The notes: generated from the sequence alone by a model not told the origin. 60,652 nt of DNA from an uncultured Pelagibacteraceae bacterium (GCA_902514605.1 CABXRL010000002.1:1-60652); one strand, 5' to 3'; numbered from the stretch's first letter, positions 35,096 through 44,155 are shown. A program made the numbers and translations.

Positions 35096-35809
35096 ATGGA
35101 ACAGATAAAAAAAGTCAAATCCATGAGTATTTGGATATTTATAGTTCCATTCGTAGCAGTCAATACTTGCTTAATACTCATTACACAATTTCACGGTTTA
35201 TTTCCTAATCGAGCAGATATTATTCATAACACTTTTCCATATATTGATGGTGGTGCTTCTATAAGCAGAACAGCTAGAGTATTTCCAACTTATCTTATTT
35301 TTAAACCTGCTATGTTTTTTACCTCATATTTATTAGTCAGATATTGGTATTTAAATAAGGAGATTTTGCTCAAAATTGGAGGAGAGCACAAACATATAAA
35401 AAAGATAATATTTTTTGGTGTAGCCTCCGCAGTAGCACTCACAGTTCATTCAATCTTTTTAGGAGTAAAATTTGATTATGAATTATATAAATTATTCAGG
35501 AGAGTTATTATGTTGTCATTTATAATTTTTGAAATTGTTGCTCAAACATATTTGGTAATAATTTTATATTCTTTTAAAGAGAAAATAATGGATCTTATTA
35601 ACCCAAATTTTTTAAAAGCCAAATTAGTTTTGGTTTCAATTTTAATTATTGTAGCTGTAATAAGCATTCCAATTATTAGCTTGCCAGGAAATGATTTTAT
35701 GGGATTTAATTTAAAATTTTTTAAGCATGCGTTAGAATGGGATTATTTTATTGGTGTAATAACCTTTTATTTATTCACTTTTTTTATGTGGAAAAAAATT
35801 AATTTGTAA
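35096..35809 (+). CDS. Six-helix membrane protein, possibly Frag1/DRAM/Sfk1-like
   Basis: A 237-residue membrane protein with about six hydrophobic segments. An extracytoplasmic loop has [18 protein letters not shown] after helix 1, and [18 protein letters not shown] precedes the last helix. The placing of PYI..G and of H..EW resembles the Frag1/DRAM/Sfk1 (PGAP2-type) family, known mainly from eukaryotes, and that likeness is from memory only. Function unknown. It is 8 bp after the 27-residue gene and overlaps mnmA convergently by 11 nt. Confidence 0.6.
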   Translation: MEQIKKVKSMSIWIFIVPFVAVNTCLILITQFHGLFPNRADIIHNTFPYIDGGASISRTARVFPTYLIFKPAMFFTSYLLVRYWYLNKEILLKIGGEHKHIKKIIFFGVASAVALTVHSIFLGVKFDYELYKLFRRVIMLSFIIFEIVAQTYLVIILYSFKEKIMDLINPNFLKAKLVLVSILIIVAVISIPIISLPGNDFMGFNLKFFKHALEWDYFIGVITFYLFTFFMWKKINL

Positions 35810-36917
35810 TCCAACCACCACCTAAAACTTTATATCCAAAATTATCTTTTTTATAAAAAACACAAGCTTGACCAGGAGAAATTCCATCCTCAGAAATTTT
35901 GAGGCTTACTTCAGCTTTTTCTGGTTCTTTAAACAAAATCCTTGCATTAAGAAGTTTTCCAGTTGACCTTACTTTTACTAAAATTTCATCTTTGAATTCA
36001 CTTTTATTAGCTAATATATTTAGATTATCTAAGTAAATTATTTTTTTTCCTAATCTATTTTTGGGCCCAACTATAATTTCATTTTTATCTGCATTTATTT
36101 TGAGAACATATAAAGGATCTTTATCAGAAACTTTTATTCCTTTTCTTTGTCCGATAGTGAAATTAACTATACCCTCATGCACGCCAATCACTGTTCCTTT
36201 GATGTCCTTTATATTCCCCTTTTTGTAGGACTCGGGTTTAAATTTTTGAATAACCGATGCGTAATCTCCATTAGGTACAAAACAGATATCCTGACTATCT
36301 GGTTTCTCTGAAACGTTTAAATCTAATTGTTTTGCTATTTTTCTAGTTTCATCTTTTAACATGCCACCAAGTGGAAACCTAAGATAATTTAATTGATCTT
36401 TAGTCGTATTAAATAAAAAATAACTCTGATCTCTATTTTCGTCTAGAGCTCTGTACATATTTGTTTCATTTCCTGATGTAATACTCTTAACATAATGGCC
36501 TGTAATCATTGCGTCAGCTTTTAAATCTTTTGAAACTTCGAATAAATCTTTAAACTTTACTGTTTGATTACATTGAACACATGGAATTGGAGTTTCACCT
36601 TTTAGATAACTATCAACAAAATTATCTATAACGCCCTGTTTAAATTTGTTTTGATAATAGAGAATTTTATGTTCAATACCTAATTTGTTAGCAACTCTTT
36701 TAGCATCCATGATATCTTGACCTGAGCAACATTGCTTTGAGGAAGCAACTTCTTTTACATCATCGTAAAGTTTTAAAGTAATTCCAATTACTCTATATCC
36801 TTGATTTTTCATCATACCTGCGACCGTAGATGAGTCAACTCCACCCGACATAGCAACAACAACTGTTGTATCTGAGGGTTTTTTATTTAATCCTATAGAA
36901 TTTAATTCATTATTCAT
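35799..36917 (-). CDS. mnmA: tRNA-specific 2-thiouridylase MnmA
   Basis: MnmA installs the 2-thio group on the wobble uridine of tRNA-Lys, -Glu and -Gln. The PP-loop SGGVDSS is at 24-30, the nucleophile Cys116 is in QCNQTVKF, and the partner Cys212 is in [13 protein letters not shown]. At 372 residues it is normal length. It is a single gene between a convergent membrane-protein gene and the divergent DUF3553 gene, with only 41 bp to the latter. Confidence 0.97.
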   Translation of the reverse strand: MNNELNSIGLNKKPSDTTVVVAMSGGVDSSTVAGMMKNQGYRVIGITLKLYDDVKEVASSKQCCSGQDIMDAKRVANKLGIEHKILYYQNKFKQGVIDNFVDSYLKGETPIPCVQCNQTVKFKDLFEVSKDLKADAMITGHYVKSITSGNETNMYRALDENRDQSYFLFNTTKDQLNYLRFPLGGMLKDETRKIAKQLDLNVSEKPDSQDICFVPNGDYASVIQKFKPESYKKGNIKDIKGTVIGVHEGIVNFTIGQRKGIKVSDKDPLYVLKINADKNEIIVGPKNRLGKKIIYLDNLNILANKSEFKDEILVKVRSTGKLLNARILFKEPEKAEVSLKISEDGISPGQACVFYKKDNFGYKVLGGGWITN

Positions 36918-36958
36918 TTGATGGTATTTATACTCATTTCTAATATAAATTAAATTAA

Positions 36959-37135
36959 ATGATTTTTGATTTTGAGCCAGGTGACAAAGTTTTCAATCCA
37001 CATAATAAAGATTGGGGCATCGGTCAAGTTCAATCAATAATAAAAGATAAAATAACAGTTAATTTTGAGAATGTTGGAAAAAAAGTAATCAATGCTGAAA
37101 ATATAGAATTAAAAAAAGTAAATGACAAAAATTAA
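36959..37135 (+). CDS. DUF3553 small protein (58 aa)
   Basis: A 58-residue protein beginning [20 protein letters not shown], matching the DUF3553 pattern (PG..V.NP...DWG.GQVQS) with a short beta-barrel like the CarD/Tudor type. Role unknown, possibly nucleic-acid or RNA-polymerase related. It overlaps the next gene by 14 nt, so they are translationally linked. Confidence 0.8.
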   Translation: MIFDFEPGDKVFNPHNKDWGIGQVQSIIKDKITVNFENVGKKVINAENIELKKVNDKN

Positions 37136-37895
37136 TATCAAAGAAGTTGTCGAAAATTTAGTTGGTACTTTTTTAAGTGCTGGAAGGGTATCATTAGATT
37201 TAAGGCAAAAGGGATTAACTAAAGAAATCAAATCAGATAATACTCCTGTAAGCAATGGTGATTTAGAGGTAAATGAAATCATAACACAAAAAATATCAAA
37301 ATTAACTCCAAGTATACCTATAGTTTCTGAGGAAACATCAGATAATAAATCTACAGAAAATCTTAATGATTTTTGGTTAATAGATCCAATAGATGGAACT
37401 TATGATTATATAAATAATAAAGACGAGTTTACTATCAACGCTGGATTAATTATTAACAATAGACCAGCTGCTGGATTAATATACGCACCAGCAAAAAATA
37501 GAATGTTTTATTCACATGGGATGTATTTTGCATACGAATTAATTAGTGGAAAAGCTGTTAAACTTGAGGGAAATAAAAGTTTTAATAAAGACGAGATTAA
37601 ATTTGTTTCATATTCTCATAGTATAAAACCGGAAATAGAAAAAATTCATAAAAAATTAAATGTAAAAAAATATATCCGCATGAAAAGTTCTTTAAAATTC
37701 TGTGTAATAGCCGCAGGTGAATTTGATGGATATGTTGCAGAGCCTAGAGCTTGCGAATGGGATATTGCGGCAGGTCATGCAATACTTAAGCACACAGGTG
37801 GGATTGTAACCGATTTTAATGGAGATGAAATTTTATATGGAAAGAAAGATTTTAAAAATCCAAGTTTAATTTTGAAAGGCAAAGGTATTTTATAA
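37122..37895 (+). CDS. cysQ: Inositol-monophosphatase superfamily phosphatase, CysQ-like
   Basis: A 257-residue Mg2+-dependent phosphatase. Metal ligands are in VSEETSDN, DPIDGTYDYI and the C-terminal EWDIAAGHAIL. The GTYDYI..KDEFTINAGLI stretch is closer to CysQ, which clears 3'-phosphoadenosine 5'-phosphate after sulfate assimilation, than to SuhB. Histidinol-phosphate phosphatase HisN is another possibility. It overlaps DUF3553 upstream (14 nt) and shares one base with the next small ORF. Confidence 0.85.
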   Translation: MTKINIKEVVENLVGTFLSAGRVSLDLRQKGLTKEIKSDNTPVSNGDLEVNEIITQKISKLTPSIPIVSEETSDNKSTENLNDFWLIDPIDGTYDYINNKDEFTINAGLIINNRPAAGLIYAPAKNRMFYSHGMYFAYELISGKAVKLEGNKSFNKDEIKFVSYSHSIKPEIEKIHKKLNVKKYIRMKSSLKFCVIAAGEFDGYVAEPRACEWDIAAGHAILKHTGGIVTDFNGDEILYGKKDFKNPSLILKGKGIL

Positions 37896-38038
37896 TGGAT
37901 GAACAAATAAGAATTATACTTATTATAATAATTTCTGTTTCAATTTTTGGGTTATTGGTATTTGTTTTCGTAAGAAATTATATTAAAAATATAATTGAAC
38001 AGCTTGTAAAAAAAGATAAAAGTAAAAAATCAAAGTAA
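37895..38038 (+). CDS. Small single-pass membrane protein (47 aa)
   Basis: The ATG at 37895 shares its A with the stop of the CysQ-like gene. The 47-residue product has one long hydrophobic helix (RIILIIIISVSIFGLLVFVF) and a basic tail ending KKDKSKKSK. The tight coupling and helix-plus-basic-tail layout support a real gene. It overlaps recX convergently by 9 nt. No family known. Confidence 0.65.
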   Translation: MDEQIRIILIIIISVSIFGLLVFVFVRNYIKNIIEQLVKKDKSKKSK

Positions 38039-38596
38039 TTTTATAATTTTTAAATAATCTTCTTTTTTTAAGTCCATTACCTTTTTTGAAGTTTCAAAAC
38101 TAAAACCATTCCTAGCTAATAAAGAGATATCTTTTTTATAAAATAAAGACCTATTATCCTCTATTCTAGCTGGTCCTATTCTTTTTTTCTTACAAATTTT
38201 AAGAGCTGAAAAAAAATCCTGATCTGAATTTTCTTCCTGAATTTTGTTAACTGTCTCTTTAATATAATTATCTTGGATGCCTTTTCCAATTAGATAACTT
38301 CTAATTTTATTAATTGAATTTCCTCTTCGAATCATGCTCTTTGCTTTAGTTTCAGAATAAAATTTATCGTTGATAAATCTATTTTTTTCTAAATCTGATA
38401 AAACAATATCTATCAAATTGTTAACATCTTGTTTTTTTACATTTGGTACAGAAGTTTTTAAATATTTCTTTAATAAGTATGTTTTAAGCTGTTGTTTTGA
38501 TGGCGCATATTTCTCAACATAAACAAAGGCAAAATTTCTCATTTCCTCAACAGTTACTTGAAGAGTTTTTTTTTTATTTCTTATGGGAATCATCAC
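38030..38596 (-). CDS. recX: Regulatory protein RecX
   Basis: A 188-residue all-helical protein that fits RecX, an inhibitor of RecA filaments. Landmarks are AFVYVEKYAPSKQQLKTYLL near the start, RFINDKFYSETKAKSMIRRG in the middle and YLIGKGIQDNYIKETVNKI next, showing the three-helix repeats of the family. RecA is not in this window, so it is not beside recA as in many bacteria. Confidence 0.85.
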   Translation of the reverse strand: MMIPIRNKKKTLQVTVEEMRNFAFVYVEKYAPSKQQLKTYLLKKYLKTSVPNVKKQDVNNLIDIVLSDLEKNRFINDKFYSETKAKSMIRRGNSINKIRSYLIGKGIQDNYIKETVNKIQEENSDQDFFSALKICKKKRIGPARIEDNRSLFYKKDISLLARNGFSFETSKKVMDLKKEDYLKIIKLL

Positions 38597-38621
38597 AAGA
38601 TTTAATATAATATATTTGTAA

Positions 38622-39095
38622 ATGATCGAACAAATTTATACTTATTTCACAATTGAAATGCTCTATTATTGGATAAATTTGGGAGTTTTACCTTTTTGGC
38701 TAGCATTAATTTTTTTTCCTCAATCATATTTTTGTAGATATTTTGTAACTTCAATTTTCCCAATATTTATTTTAAGTGGAGCTTACATATTTGTACTTTA
38801 TAAGGCCTATTTAAATGCTTATCCTTTTAACAATAATTTTAATCTTTATATGGGAATGAACAATATTTCTGAATTATTTTCAGACAAAATTTTTCTTATG
38901 ATGTTTTGGACACATTTTATTTGTATCAATCTTTTTACAGGGGGTTGGATAGTTAAAGATTCACAAAAATTTGCTATCAATAAGTTGTTAATGATTTTTC
39001 CACTTTTAATCACATACTTAATAGGTCCATTAGGATTATTCATTTATTGGTTAATAAGAATATTTCACGCAAAAAGTATTAGTTTATATGACTAA
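38622..39095 (+). CDS. ABA4-like (DUF4281) membrane protein
   Basis: A 157-residue membrane protein with four hydrophobic segments. WINLGVLPFWLALIFFPQS near the start, MFWTHFICINLFTGGWIVKD in the middle, and LITYLIGPLGLFIYWLIRI at the end match the ABA4-like family. The plant ABA4 protein is needed for neoxanthin formation; bacterial members are uncharacterised. It overlaps the next gene by 8 nt. Confidence 0.82.
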   Translation: MIEQIYTYFTIEMLYYWINLGVLPFWLALIFFPQSYFCRYFVTSIFPIFILSGAYIFVLYKAYLNAYPFNNNFNLYMGMNNISELFSDKIFLMMFWTHFICINLFTGGWIVKDSQKFAINKLLMIFPLLITYLIGPLGLFIYWLIRIFHAKSISLYD

Positions 39096-39672
39096 ATACT
39101 TAGACTTTTATTTTGATTTTATTAGTCCCTACTCTTTTTTGGCTTTCAAAAAGTTGAATTTGTTAAATAGGGATAATGAAATAAATATTAATTACAAACC
39201 AATACTGCTTGGAGGTCTGCATAATCTTGGAAAAATAACCCCTCCTGCGTTTAATGAACGTAAATTAAAAAACATGAAAAATGATTGTGAATTAATTGCA
39301 TCTAAAAATAATATTGACTTTAGATGGAATGCTCAATTTCCCTTAAATTCTTTATATCTTATGAGGGGCTATCTTGTTGTTGATGATAATCTTAAAAAAA
39401 AATTCTTTGAAATTTGTTTTGATGCTTATTGGAAGAATAACGAGGATATTTCTGATGAAAAAAATATTGATATTATTATTAATAAAACTGGATTAGATAA
39501 AAAAAATTTCTTAGATAGTATTAAAAAAGATAGTACAAAAGAAATGTTAAAGAATCTAACAAGTGATGCCTTTGAAAAAGATATTTTTGGTGCACCAACA
39601 TTTGTCGTTAATAACAAAATTTTTTGGGGGCAGGACCGTCTTGATTATGCTTTAGATGAATATAATTTTTAA
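39088..39672 (+). CDS. 2-hydroxychromene-2-carboxylate isomerase-like DsbA-family protein
   Basis: A 194-residue thioredoxin-fold protein of the HCCA isomerase/kappa-GST type. It begins YLDFYFDFISPYSFLAFKKL, with Ser in place of the usual CxxC, and ends FGAPTFVVNNKIFWGQDRLD, the family's signature. Members use glutathione to isomerise aromatic breakdown products, but many have unknown substrates. It overlaps the ABA4-like gene by 8 nt and the convergent rhodanese gene by 4 nt. Confidence 0.88.
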   Translation: MTKYLDFYFDFISPYSFLAFKKLNLLNRDNEININYKPILLGGLHNLGKITPPAFNERKLKNMKNDCELIASKNNIDFRWNAQFPLNSLYLMRGYLVVDDNLKKKFFEICFDAYWKNNEDISDEKNIDIIINKTGLDKKNFLDSIKKDSTKEMLKNLTSDAFEKDIFGAPTFVVNNKIFWGQDRLDYALDEYNF

Positions 39673-40052
39673 ACGATTTTAAATTTACTTTGTTTTAAAG
39701 CTCCAAAACCACCATCAATATGAGAAACTTTCTTAAAACCCATATCCTTTAATGATTTAGCAGCTAAGGCTGACCTTAAGCCTCCAGCGCAAAATAAAAC
39801 CATTTCTTTATCTAAATCTAGTTTTCCCTTTTTAAAATAGACACTGTCAGGATCTAGCCAAAACTCAAGCATACCTCTTGGGATATGATTGGCATTTTCC
39901 ACTTTACCCTCTTTTTCAAGTTCTCTTACATCTCTAATATCAATTAAATTGCATTTATTATTAGTTATCATTTCATGTGCCTCGTCAGTTGAAATTGTTT
40001 TAATTTCTTCGAGTGCCTCAGATACTAGTGTGTGGGATGATTTAATTGTCAT
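39669..40052 (-). CDS. Rhodanese-domain sulfurtransferase
   Basis: A 127-residue single-domain rhodanese. The active loop is LFCAGGLRSALAAKSL with catalytic Cys88; IDIRDVRELEKEGKVENANH and IDGGFGALK are also typical. It could carry persulfide sulfur or detoxify cyanide; with only one domain, a carrier role is more likely. Monocistronic, converging with the isomerase gene. Confidence 0.92.
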   Translation of the reverse strand: MTIKSSHTLVSEALEEIKTISTDEAHEMITNNKCNLIDIRDVRELEKEGKVENANHIPRGMLEFWLDPDSVYFKKGKLDLDKEMVLFCAGGLRSALAAKSLKDMGFKKVSHIDGGFGALKQSKFKIV

Positions 40053-40088
40053 AGTCAGATAAATATTTATACCATATATTTAACATTT

Positions 40089-41057
40089 ATGAAAAAAATT
40101 TTTATTAAAATAGCGAGACTATTCGGTTATGAAATTATTGATCAGAATAATTTTGTATCACCTTCTCTTAACAAGGAGCTAAATGATGATCTGTCAATTA
40201 TTAATGAAAGATCGATAGTTTTACCATTAGGTAATGTAGATATTACGAAAAAAGTCCAGTCTTTATTAATTATTTTGCGAATGAATACTGAGGTAGAAAT
40301 CTGGGACCAAAAAAAAAAGAGATTGTTTGAGCAACCAAAAATTGAGTACTCAATGAGATCTATCAACTCATTGATTAAATCAATAAAATTTTGTAAAAAT
40401 AAATACCCACACTTAAGTATCAAAACAATTGTTATTGATGATAATTCAAAAAAAGAAAATTTATATAAAATTAAAGATTTAATACAAAATGAAAATTTTG
40501 AAATCATTTCGTTAGACCATGAAAAATATAAATCAATTATAAAAAAGCAAAAATCTACAGAGACCTTCTCTAACTTAGCTAGTTTGCTTCAAAGTTTTGA
40601 AATTGGTAAAAATCAAGGTGATGATTTAATTTTTTTTATTGAAGATGATTATATTCATTATGAAACAATGTTAGAAGAGATGATTTCATCTTATGAAAGA
40701 ATAGCTTCTCAACTTAAAAAAGATTTGATTATGTGTCCATCAGATTATCCTTACCTGTACATGAATAACGAAAAAACAAATATTTTGATTGGTAGTAGAA
40801 GGCATTGGAGAACTATAAATAAAACTTTATGCACATTCATGCTAAGTAAGGATTTATTAAATAAATATTGGGAAAATTTATACAAAACATGCATTGATCG
40901 TCATGAACCTTTTGAGAAGTATATTAATGAAATATATCTTAGTGAAGTTTGTATTTCACCTTTAAAAAGCTTATCTTTACATCTAACTAATATTAACTCA
41001 AGTTACGGTTTATCTCCATTTATAGATTATAAAAAAATTTGGGAAACTAATAAATAA
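40089..41057 (+). CDS. Glycosyltransferase-like protein (GT-A type), unassigned
   Basis: A 322-residue soluble protein. The central part has TIVIDDNSKKEN (116-120 IDDNS) and FFIEDDYIH with an EDD motif at 185-187, which look like the nucleotide-sugar and metal sites of a GT-A fold. The first ~60 residues and the C-terminal third match no family I recognise. It ends at a strong terminator. Role in cell-surface glycan synthesis is a guess. Confidence 0.6.
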   Translation: MKKIFIKIARLFGYEIIDQNNFVSPSLNKELNDDLSIINERSIVLPLGNVDITKKVQSLLIILRMNTEVEIWDQKKKRLFEQPKIEYSMRSINSLIKSIKFCKNKYPHLSIKTIVIDDNSKKENLYKIKDLIQNENFEIISLDHEKYKSIIKKQKSTETFSNLASLLQSFEIGKNQGDDLIFFIEDDYIHYETMLEEMISSYERIASQLKKDLIMCPSDYPYLYMNNEKTNILIGSRRHWRTINKTLCTFMLSKDLLNKYWENLYKTCIDRHEPFEKYINEIYLSEVCISPLKSLSLHLTNINSSYGLSPFIDYKKIWETNK

Positions 41058-41087
41058 AAAGCCCCCATGAGGGAGGGGGCTTTTTTG
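41057..41087 (+). terminator. Intrinsic terminator, likely bidirectional
   Basis: Stem AAAAGCCCCC (41057-41066) pairs with GGGGGCTTTT (41075-41084) around an 8-nt loop, followed by a T-run. It begins at the stop of the 322-residue gene. On the minus strand the same stem is followed by TTTTTATT, so it can also stop transcripts coming from amtB. It is the most GC-rich hairpin in the window. Confidence 0.92.
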
Positions 41088-41111
41088 TTTAACTAACTAG
41101 AGAGAAAGTTT

Positions 41112-41163
41112 AAGGGGTTCTTCGATGAGTAATCACGAAGATACAGAGAGCGAAGAACCCCTT
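41112..41163 (-). other. 13-bp inverted repeat in the amtB 3' untranslated region
   Basis: AAGGGGTTCTTCG (41112-41124) is perfectly complementary to 41151-41163, with a 26-nt loop. Inside the loop a second copy of CGAAGA (41136-41141) could pair with the left arm instead, giving two mutually exclusive folds. It lies 18 bp after the amtB stop and ahead of the terminator, so the amtB transcript should carry it. It may protect or regulate the mRNA or be a stand-alone small RNA. Confidence 0.6.
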
Positions 41164-41181
41164 TATTGTTATTGTTAACAA

Positions 41182-42480
41182 TTAGTCACGAATTGAGTAA
41201 GCTATAACTCCGGTTTCTGACACGTCAGTTCCCTTCATTTCAGCTTCTTTACTCAATCTTATACCCATTGTTGCTTTCATAATTGACCAAACAATTAGAG
41301 CAACAACAAATACAAAGACATTTATTGATAATACGCCTAATAATTGTGTACCAAAATTTGTACCTGAATTAGTTGCAGGGACTATTAATGTTCCCCAAAT
41401 ACCAGCAAACAAGTGAGCAGGTATTGCTCCAACTACATCATCAATTTTCATTGCAAATAAAAACTTAGTACCATAAACAACAATTATTCCACCAACAGCA
41501 CCAATCAAAATTGAAGCCAATGGTGAAGGCATTAATGGTTCAGCAGTGATTGCAACTAAGCCACCAATACATCCATTAAGCATTTGCACTACATCTGTTT
41601 TTCCAGTTAATCTGGTGATAGCTCCAGCGGCCATTACACCACCTGCACCTGCTAATAATGTGTTTATAAAGATTTTAGATACTGCTATAGCATCTGGCGC
41701 TGTTCCAATTGCTAACTGAGAACCACCATTAAATCCGAACCAACCTAACCATAGAATAAATACTCCTAGTGTTACTAAAGGTATAGATGATGCTGCAAAA
41801 GGCTTGATAGGAGCTGCTTCACCTTTTTTATTGAAACGTCCTAATCTCGGCCCTAGTATCAAAGCTCCTGCAAGTGCAGCTGCACCCCCAGTTGAGTGTA
41901 CCAAAGTTGAACCAGCAAAATCTGAGAAACCTGCAGCCGCTAACCAGCCACCTCCCCATTGCCAACCCATAACAATTGGATAAATAATTCCTGCTAAAAT
42001 CGCAGCGAATAAAAAGAACGGCCAAAGCTTAATTCTTTCAGCCAATGTTCCTGACACGATTGAAACTGTTGTTACGCAAAATACCATTTGGAAATACCAA
42101 TCTGATCCATCTGCATAACCAGTATCGATCTTACTAGCGTCGCTCCATGGAATAAATTTTCCAATGTATCCTCCTTCTGGGATACCGTATGCTAGGTTGT
42201 ATCCAACTAACCAGAACATTATTGCTCCAATAGATACTAAACCTATATTTTTTGCACAGATTACAGATACACTTTTTGATGTAACCATACCTGACTCTAA
42301 CATTGCAAATCCACAAGCCATAAAAAAGACTAGGAACCCACACATTAAAAATAGTAGAGTATTAAAAATAAACCCTATTTCTGCAGAAACTGTTGTCTCC
42401 GCCATACCTGCACTAGTCATGTTTAACAATAGTATTAAACTTGTTAGTGGCAGACTTAATTTTTTTAGTAATTTAGTCAT
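41182..42480 (-). CDS. amtB: Ammonium transporter AmtB
   Basis: A 432-residue ammonium channel. A signal-like first segment (MTKLLKKLSLPLTSLILLLN) precedes 11 membrane helices. The pore twin histidines are in STLVHSTGGAAAL and GAIPAHLFAGIWG, and the conserved acidic site is near FAGSTLVH. A strong ribosome site (AGGGAGG) precedes the ATG. No glnK is adjacent, so control by PII is not visible here. Confidence 0.96.
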   Translation of the reverse strand: MTKLLKKLSLPLTSLILLLNMTSAGMAETTVSAEIGFIFNTLLFLMCGFLVFFMACGFAMLESGMVTSKSVSVICAKNIGLVSIGAIMFWLVGYNLAYGIPEGGYIGKFIPWSDASKIDTGYADGSDWYFQMVFCVTTVSIVSGTLAERIKLWPFFLFAAILAGIIYPIVMGWQWGGGWLAAAGFSDFAGSTLVHSTGGAAALAGALILGPRLGRFNKKGEAAPIKPFAASSIPLVTLGVFILWLGWFGFNGGSQLAIGTAPDAIAVSKIFINTLLAGAGGVMAAGAITRLTGKTDVVQMLNGCIGGLVAITAEPLMPSPLASILIGAVGGIIVVYGTKFLFAMKIDDVVGAIPAHLFAGIWGTLIVPATNSGTNFGTQLLGVLSINVFVFVVALIVWSIMKATMGIRLSKEAEMKGTDVSETGVIAYSIRD

Positions 42481-42552
42481 TAAGACCTCCCTGTTAGAAA
42501 GATTTATAATGTACTGATTACTTATAACTAACGTTGATTAGGAAAATTGGCT

Positions 42553-42567
42553 ATGCAGATTCTGCAT
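42553..42567. promoter_or_regulatory. 15-bp palindrome upstream of amtB
   Basis: ATGCAGATTCTGCAT is symmetric around its central T and lies 72 bp upstream of the amtB ATG, a reasonable place for an activator site. The spacing TGC-N7-GCA is shorter than the TGC-N11-GCA of NtrC sites, so NtrC is unlikely. The binding factor is unknown. Confidence 0.45.
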
Positions 42568-42572
42568 ATAGA

Positions 42573-42605
42573 AACAGCCCTAACGCGAACTTCGTTAAGG
42601 CTGTT
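42573..42605 (-). terminator. Hairpin downstream of the HU gene
   Basis: Arms 42573-42585 and 42593-42605 pair over 13 positions (one G-U) around a 7-nt loop. It lies 8 bp after the HU stop on the minus strand. No strong T-run follows, so it may be a Rho-assisted terminator or a processing/stability hairpin. It is also next to the palindrome before amtB. Confidence 0.6.
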
Positions 42606-42613
42606 AATTTTGA

Positions 42614-42889
42614 TTATTTGTTAAATACTTCTTTTAAAGCTTTTGCAGGCAAAAATTTAACCTTTTGAGATGCTGCAATTTGTATTTGCTCACCTGTTCG
42701 AGGGTTTCTTCCAACTCTTGCTTTTCTCTTAGCTACTTTATAAGTACCAAATCCAGCAATTTTCACTGGATCGTCACCCTTTAAAGCGTCCAAAATAGTG
42801 TTGGTAATTGTATCAAAAGTTCTTTCAGCATCTGCTTTGCTTAGATTTAAAGATCCTGAAAGCTTTACTATTAGTTGTTTTTTATTCAT
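42614..42889 (-). CDS. hup: HU-family DNA-binding protein
   Basis: A 91-residue nucleoid protein. The DNA-bending arm signature GRNPRTGEQI and the core FGTYKVAKRKAR are present, and the length is standard. HU binds and bends DNA without strict sequence need. The gene is single, with a GGAGC ribosome site before the ATG, and is followed by a hairpin. Confidence 0.96.
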   Translation of the reverse strand: MNKKQLIVKLSGSLNLSKADAERTFDTITNTILDALKGDDPVKIAGFGTYKVAKRKARVGRNPRTGEQIQIAASQKVKFLPAKALKEVFNK

Positions 42890-42924
42890 TTTAGCTCCGG
42901 TTAAAGGTTAATTGTATTTTTATC

Positions 42925-42949
42925 AAAAGCGTTGATAAATCAAGCTTTT
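42925..42949. other. Imperfect hairpin in the HU upstream region
   Basis: AAAAGC, a bulged G and TTGAT face ATCAA and GCTTTT, giving a stem of up to 11 pairs with a very small loop. On the plus strand it is followed by a T-run, but no plus-strand gene lies upstream. On the minus strand, downstream of the RseP-type gene, there is no good T-run. It may end RseP transcripts or sit in the HU leader. The rest of 42890-43045 shows nothing clear. Confidence 0.3.
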
Positions 42950-43045
42950 TTTTAGTGTTTTCGGAAAAGTTATACACAACATATGGTAAAATTGGAAATA
43001 AGTGTTGATTTTATTGAACTTTTTAAATTTTTTTTATCTCAATTA

Positions 43046-44155
43046 TCAAAATAAACCAAGGTCTTTTAAGTCGTTAAAAGTTGTAAAAAACATCAAAGAT
43101 AGCAGTAAAAACATACCGATTCGAAAAAAACCTTCTTGAGTTTTTTGAGATAAGGGTCTTCCTAAAATCTTTTCAAAAGCATAGAACATTAAATGCCCAC
43201 CGTCTAGCATTGGTATTGGAAATAAATTTACCAAACCTAAGCTTATTGAAATGTAAGCCATCATACTTATAAAAGCCAAAATTCCAAATTCAGCAACCTG
43301 ACCAGAAATTTTTGCTATTCTAATTGGACCACCTAACTGCGAAGTATCAGCTTTTCCAATAATCATTCCACCTACATATTTTAGGGACGAAATACTGACA
43401 TAATAAACCTCGTAAGCAGCATGATATATAGCCTGCGCTGGACCCAATTTTACATGATTGATTTCATTATTATAAGGACCCAATTTTATTCCAACAATAC
43501 GCTTATTAATTTTGTTTCCTAAATTATCCTCACTTAAAATAATTTTAGGTTTTACTTTAAGCAATAATTCGTCATAAGAGCGTTTAACTTTAAAGTCTAT
43601 TACATCTGCAATAGATAATGTGATAAATTTAGATACATCCATAATACTTTTAACTTCGTTTCCGTCTATCTCAAGAATAATATCATTTTCTTCAAGCCCA
43701 CCTAACATTGCAGGACTATCTTTTTGCACTTCGTTGATTACTGCTGATGTAAAATCTTTTCCAATAAAAGTATAAATTGAAAAAAAGATAACTAAAGCCA
43801 ATAAAAAATTGGCTAACGGTCCTCCAAAAACAATTAGAGCTCTTTGATATAATGGTTTTAAAACAAATAATTTTTTACGTTCATTTGCATCATATTTTTC
43901 GAGAATTTTTTCTTGGTCTGTTTGTGAGAATACGTTTCTATCACCGAAAAATTTGACATATCCACCTAGGGGGATCCAACAAATTTTCCATCTCGTACCA
44001 GATTTATCATTCCAGCCAAATATTTCTTTACCAAACCCAATGGAAAAGTCTGTGACGCCTACACCATATCTCTTTGCAAAATAATAATGTCCGTATTCAT
44101 GGATAAAAACAACTACTAAAATTAGTAATAGAAAAGGTAAAATATAGCTAAGCAT
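43046..44155 (-). CDS. rseP: RseP-type site-2 membrane zinc protease
   Basis: A 369-residue intramembrane protease. The zinc motif HEYGH has His19, Glu20 and His23 in the first helix, and the third ligand lies in NLFPIPMLDGGHL near the C-terminus. One PDZ domain sits between (near GGLEENDIILEIDGNEV). It would cleave membrane-bound anti-sigma factors or leftover signal peptides. It is not next to bam or dxr genes here, unlike in many proteobacteria. The start fits a short cytosolic/membrane entry. Confidence 0.94.
   Translation of the reverse strand: MLSYILPFLLLILVVVFIHEYGHYYFAKRYGVGVTDFSIGFGKEIFGWNDKSGTRWKICWIPLGGYVKFFGDRNVFSQTDQEKILEKYDANERKKLFVLKPLYQRALIVFGGPLANFLLALVIFFSIYTFIGKDFTSAVINEVQKDSPAMLGGLEENDIILEIDGNEVKSIMDVSKFITLSIADVIDFKVKRSYDELLLKVKPKIILSEDNLGNKINKRIVGIKLGPYNNEINHVKLGPAQAIYHAAYEVYYVSISSLKYVGGMIIGKADTSQLGGPIRIAKISGQVAEFGILAFISMMAYISISLGLVNLFPIPMLDGGHLMFYAFEKILGRPLSQKTQEGFFRIGMFLLLSLMFFTTFNDLKDLGLF

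Noticed and set aside
42164..42517. 117-residue frame antisense to amtB
   Set aside because: AmtB is unmistakable on the other strand; this frame has no recognisable domain.
42553..42567. NtrC binding site before amtB
   Set aside because: The half-sites are TGC-N7-GCA, shorter than the N11 spacing of NtrC sites, and no -24/-12 sigma-54 promoter is visible.
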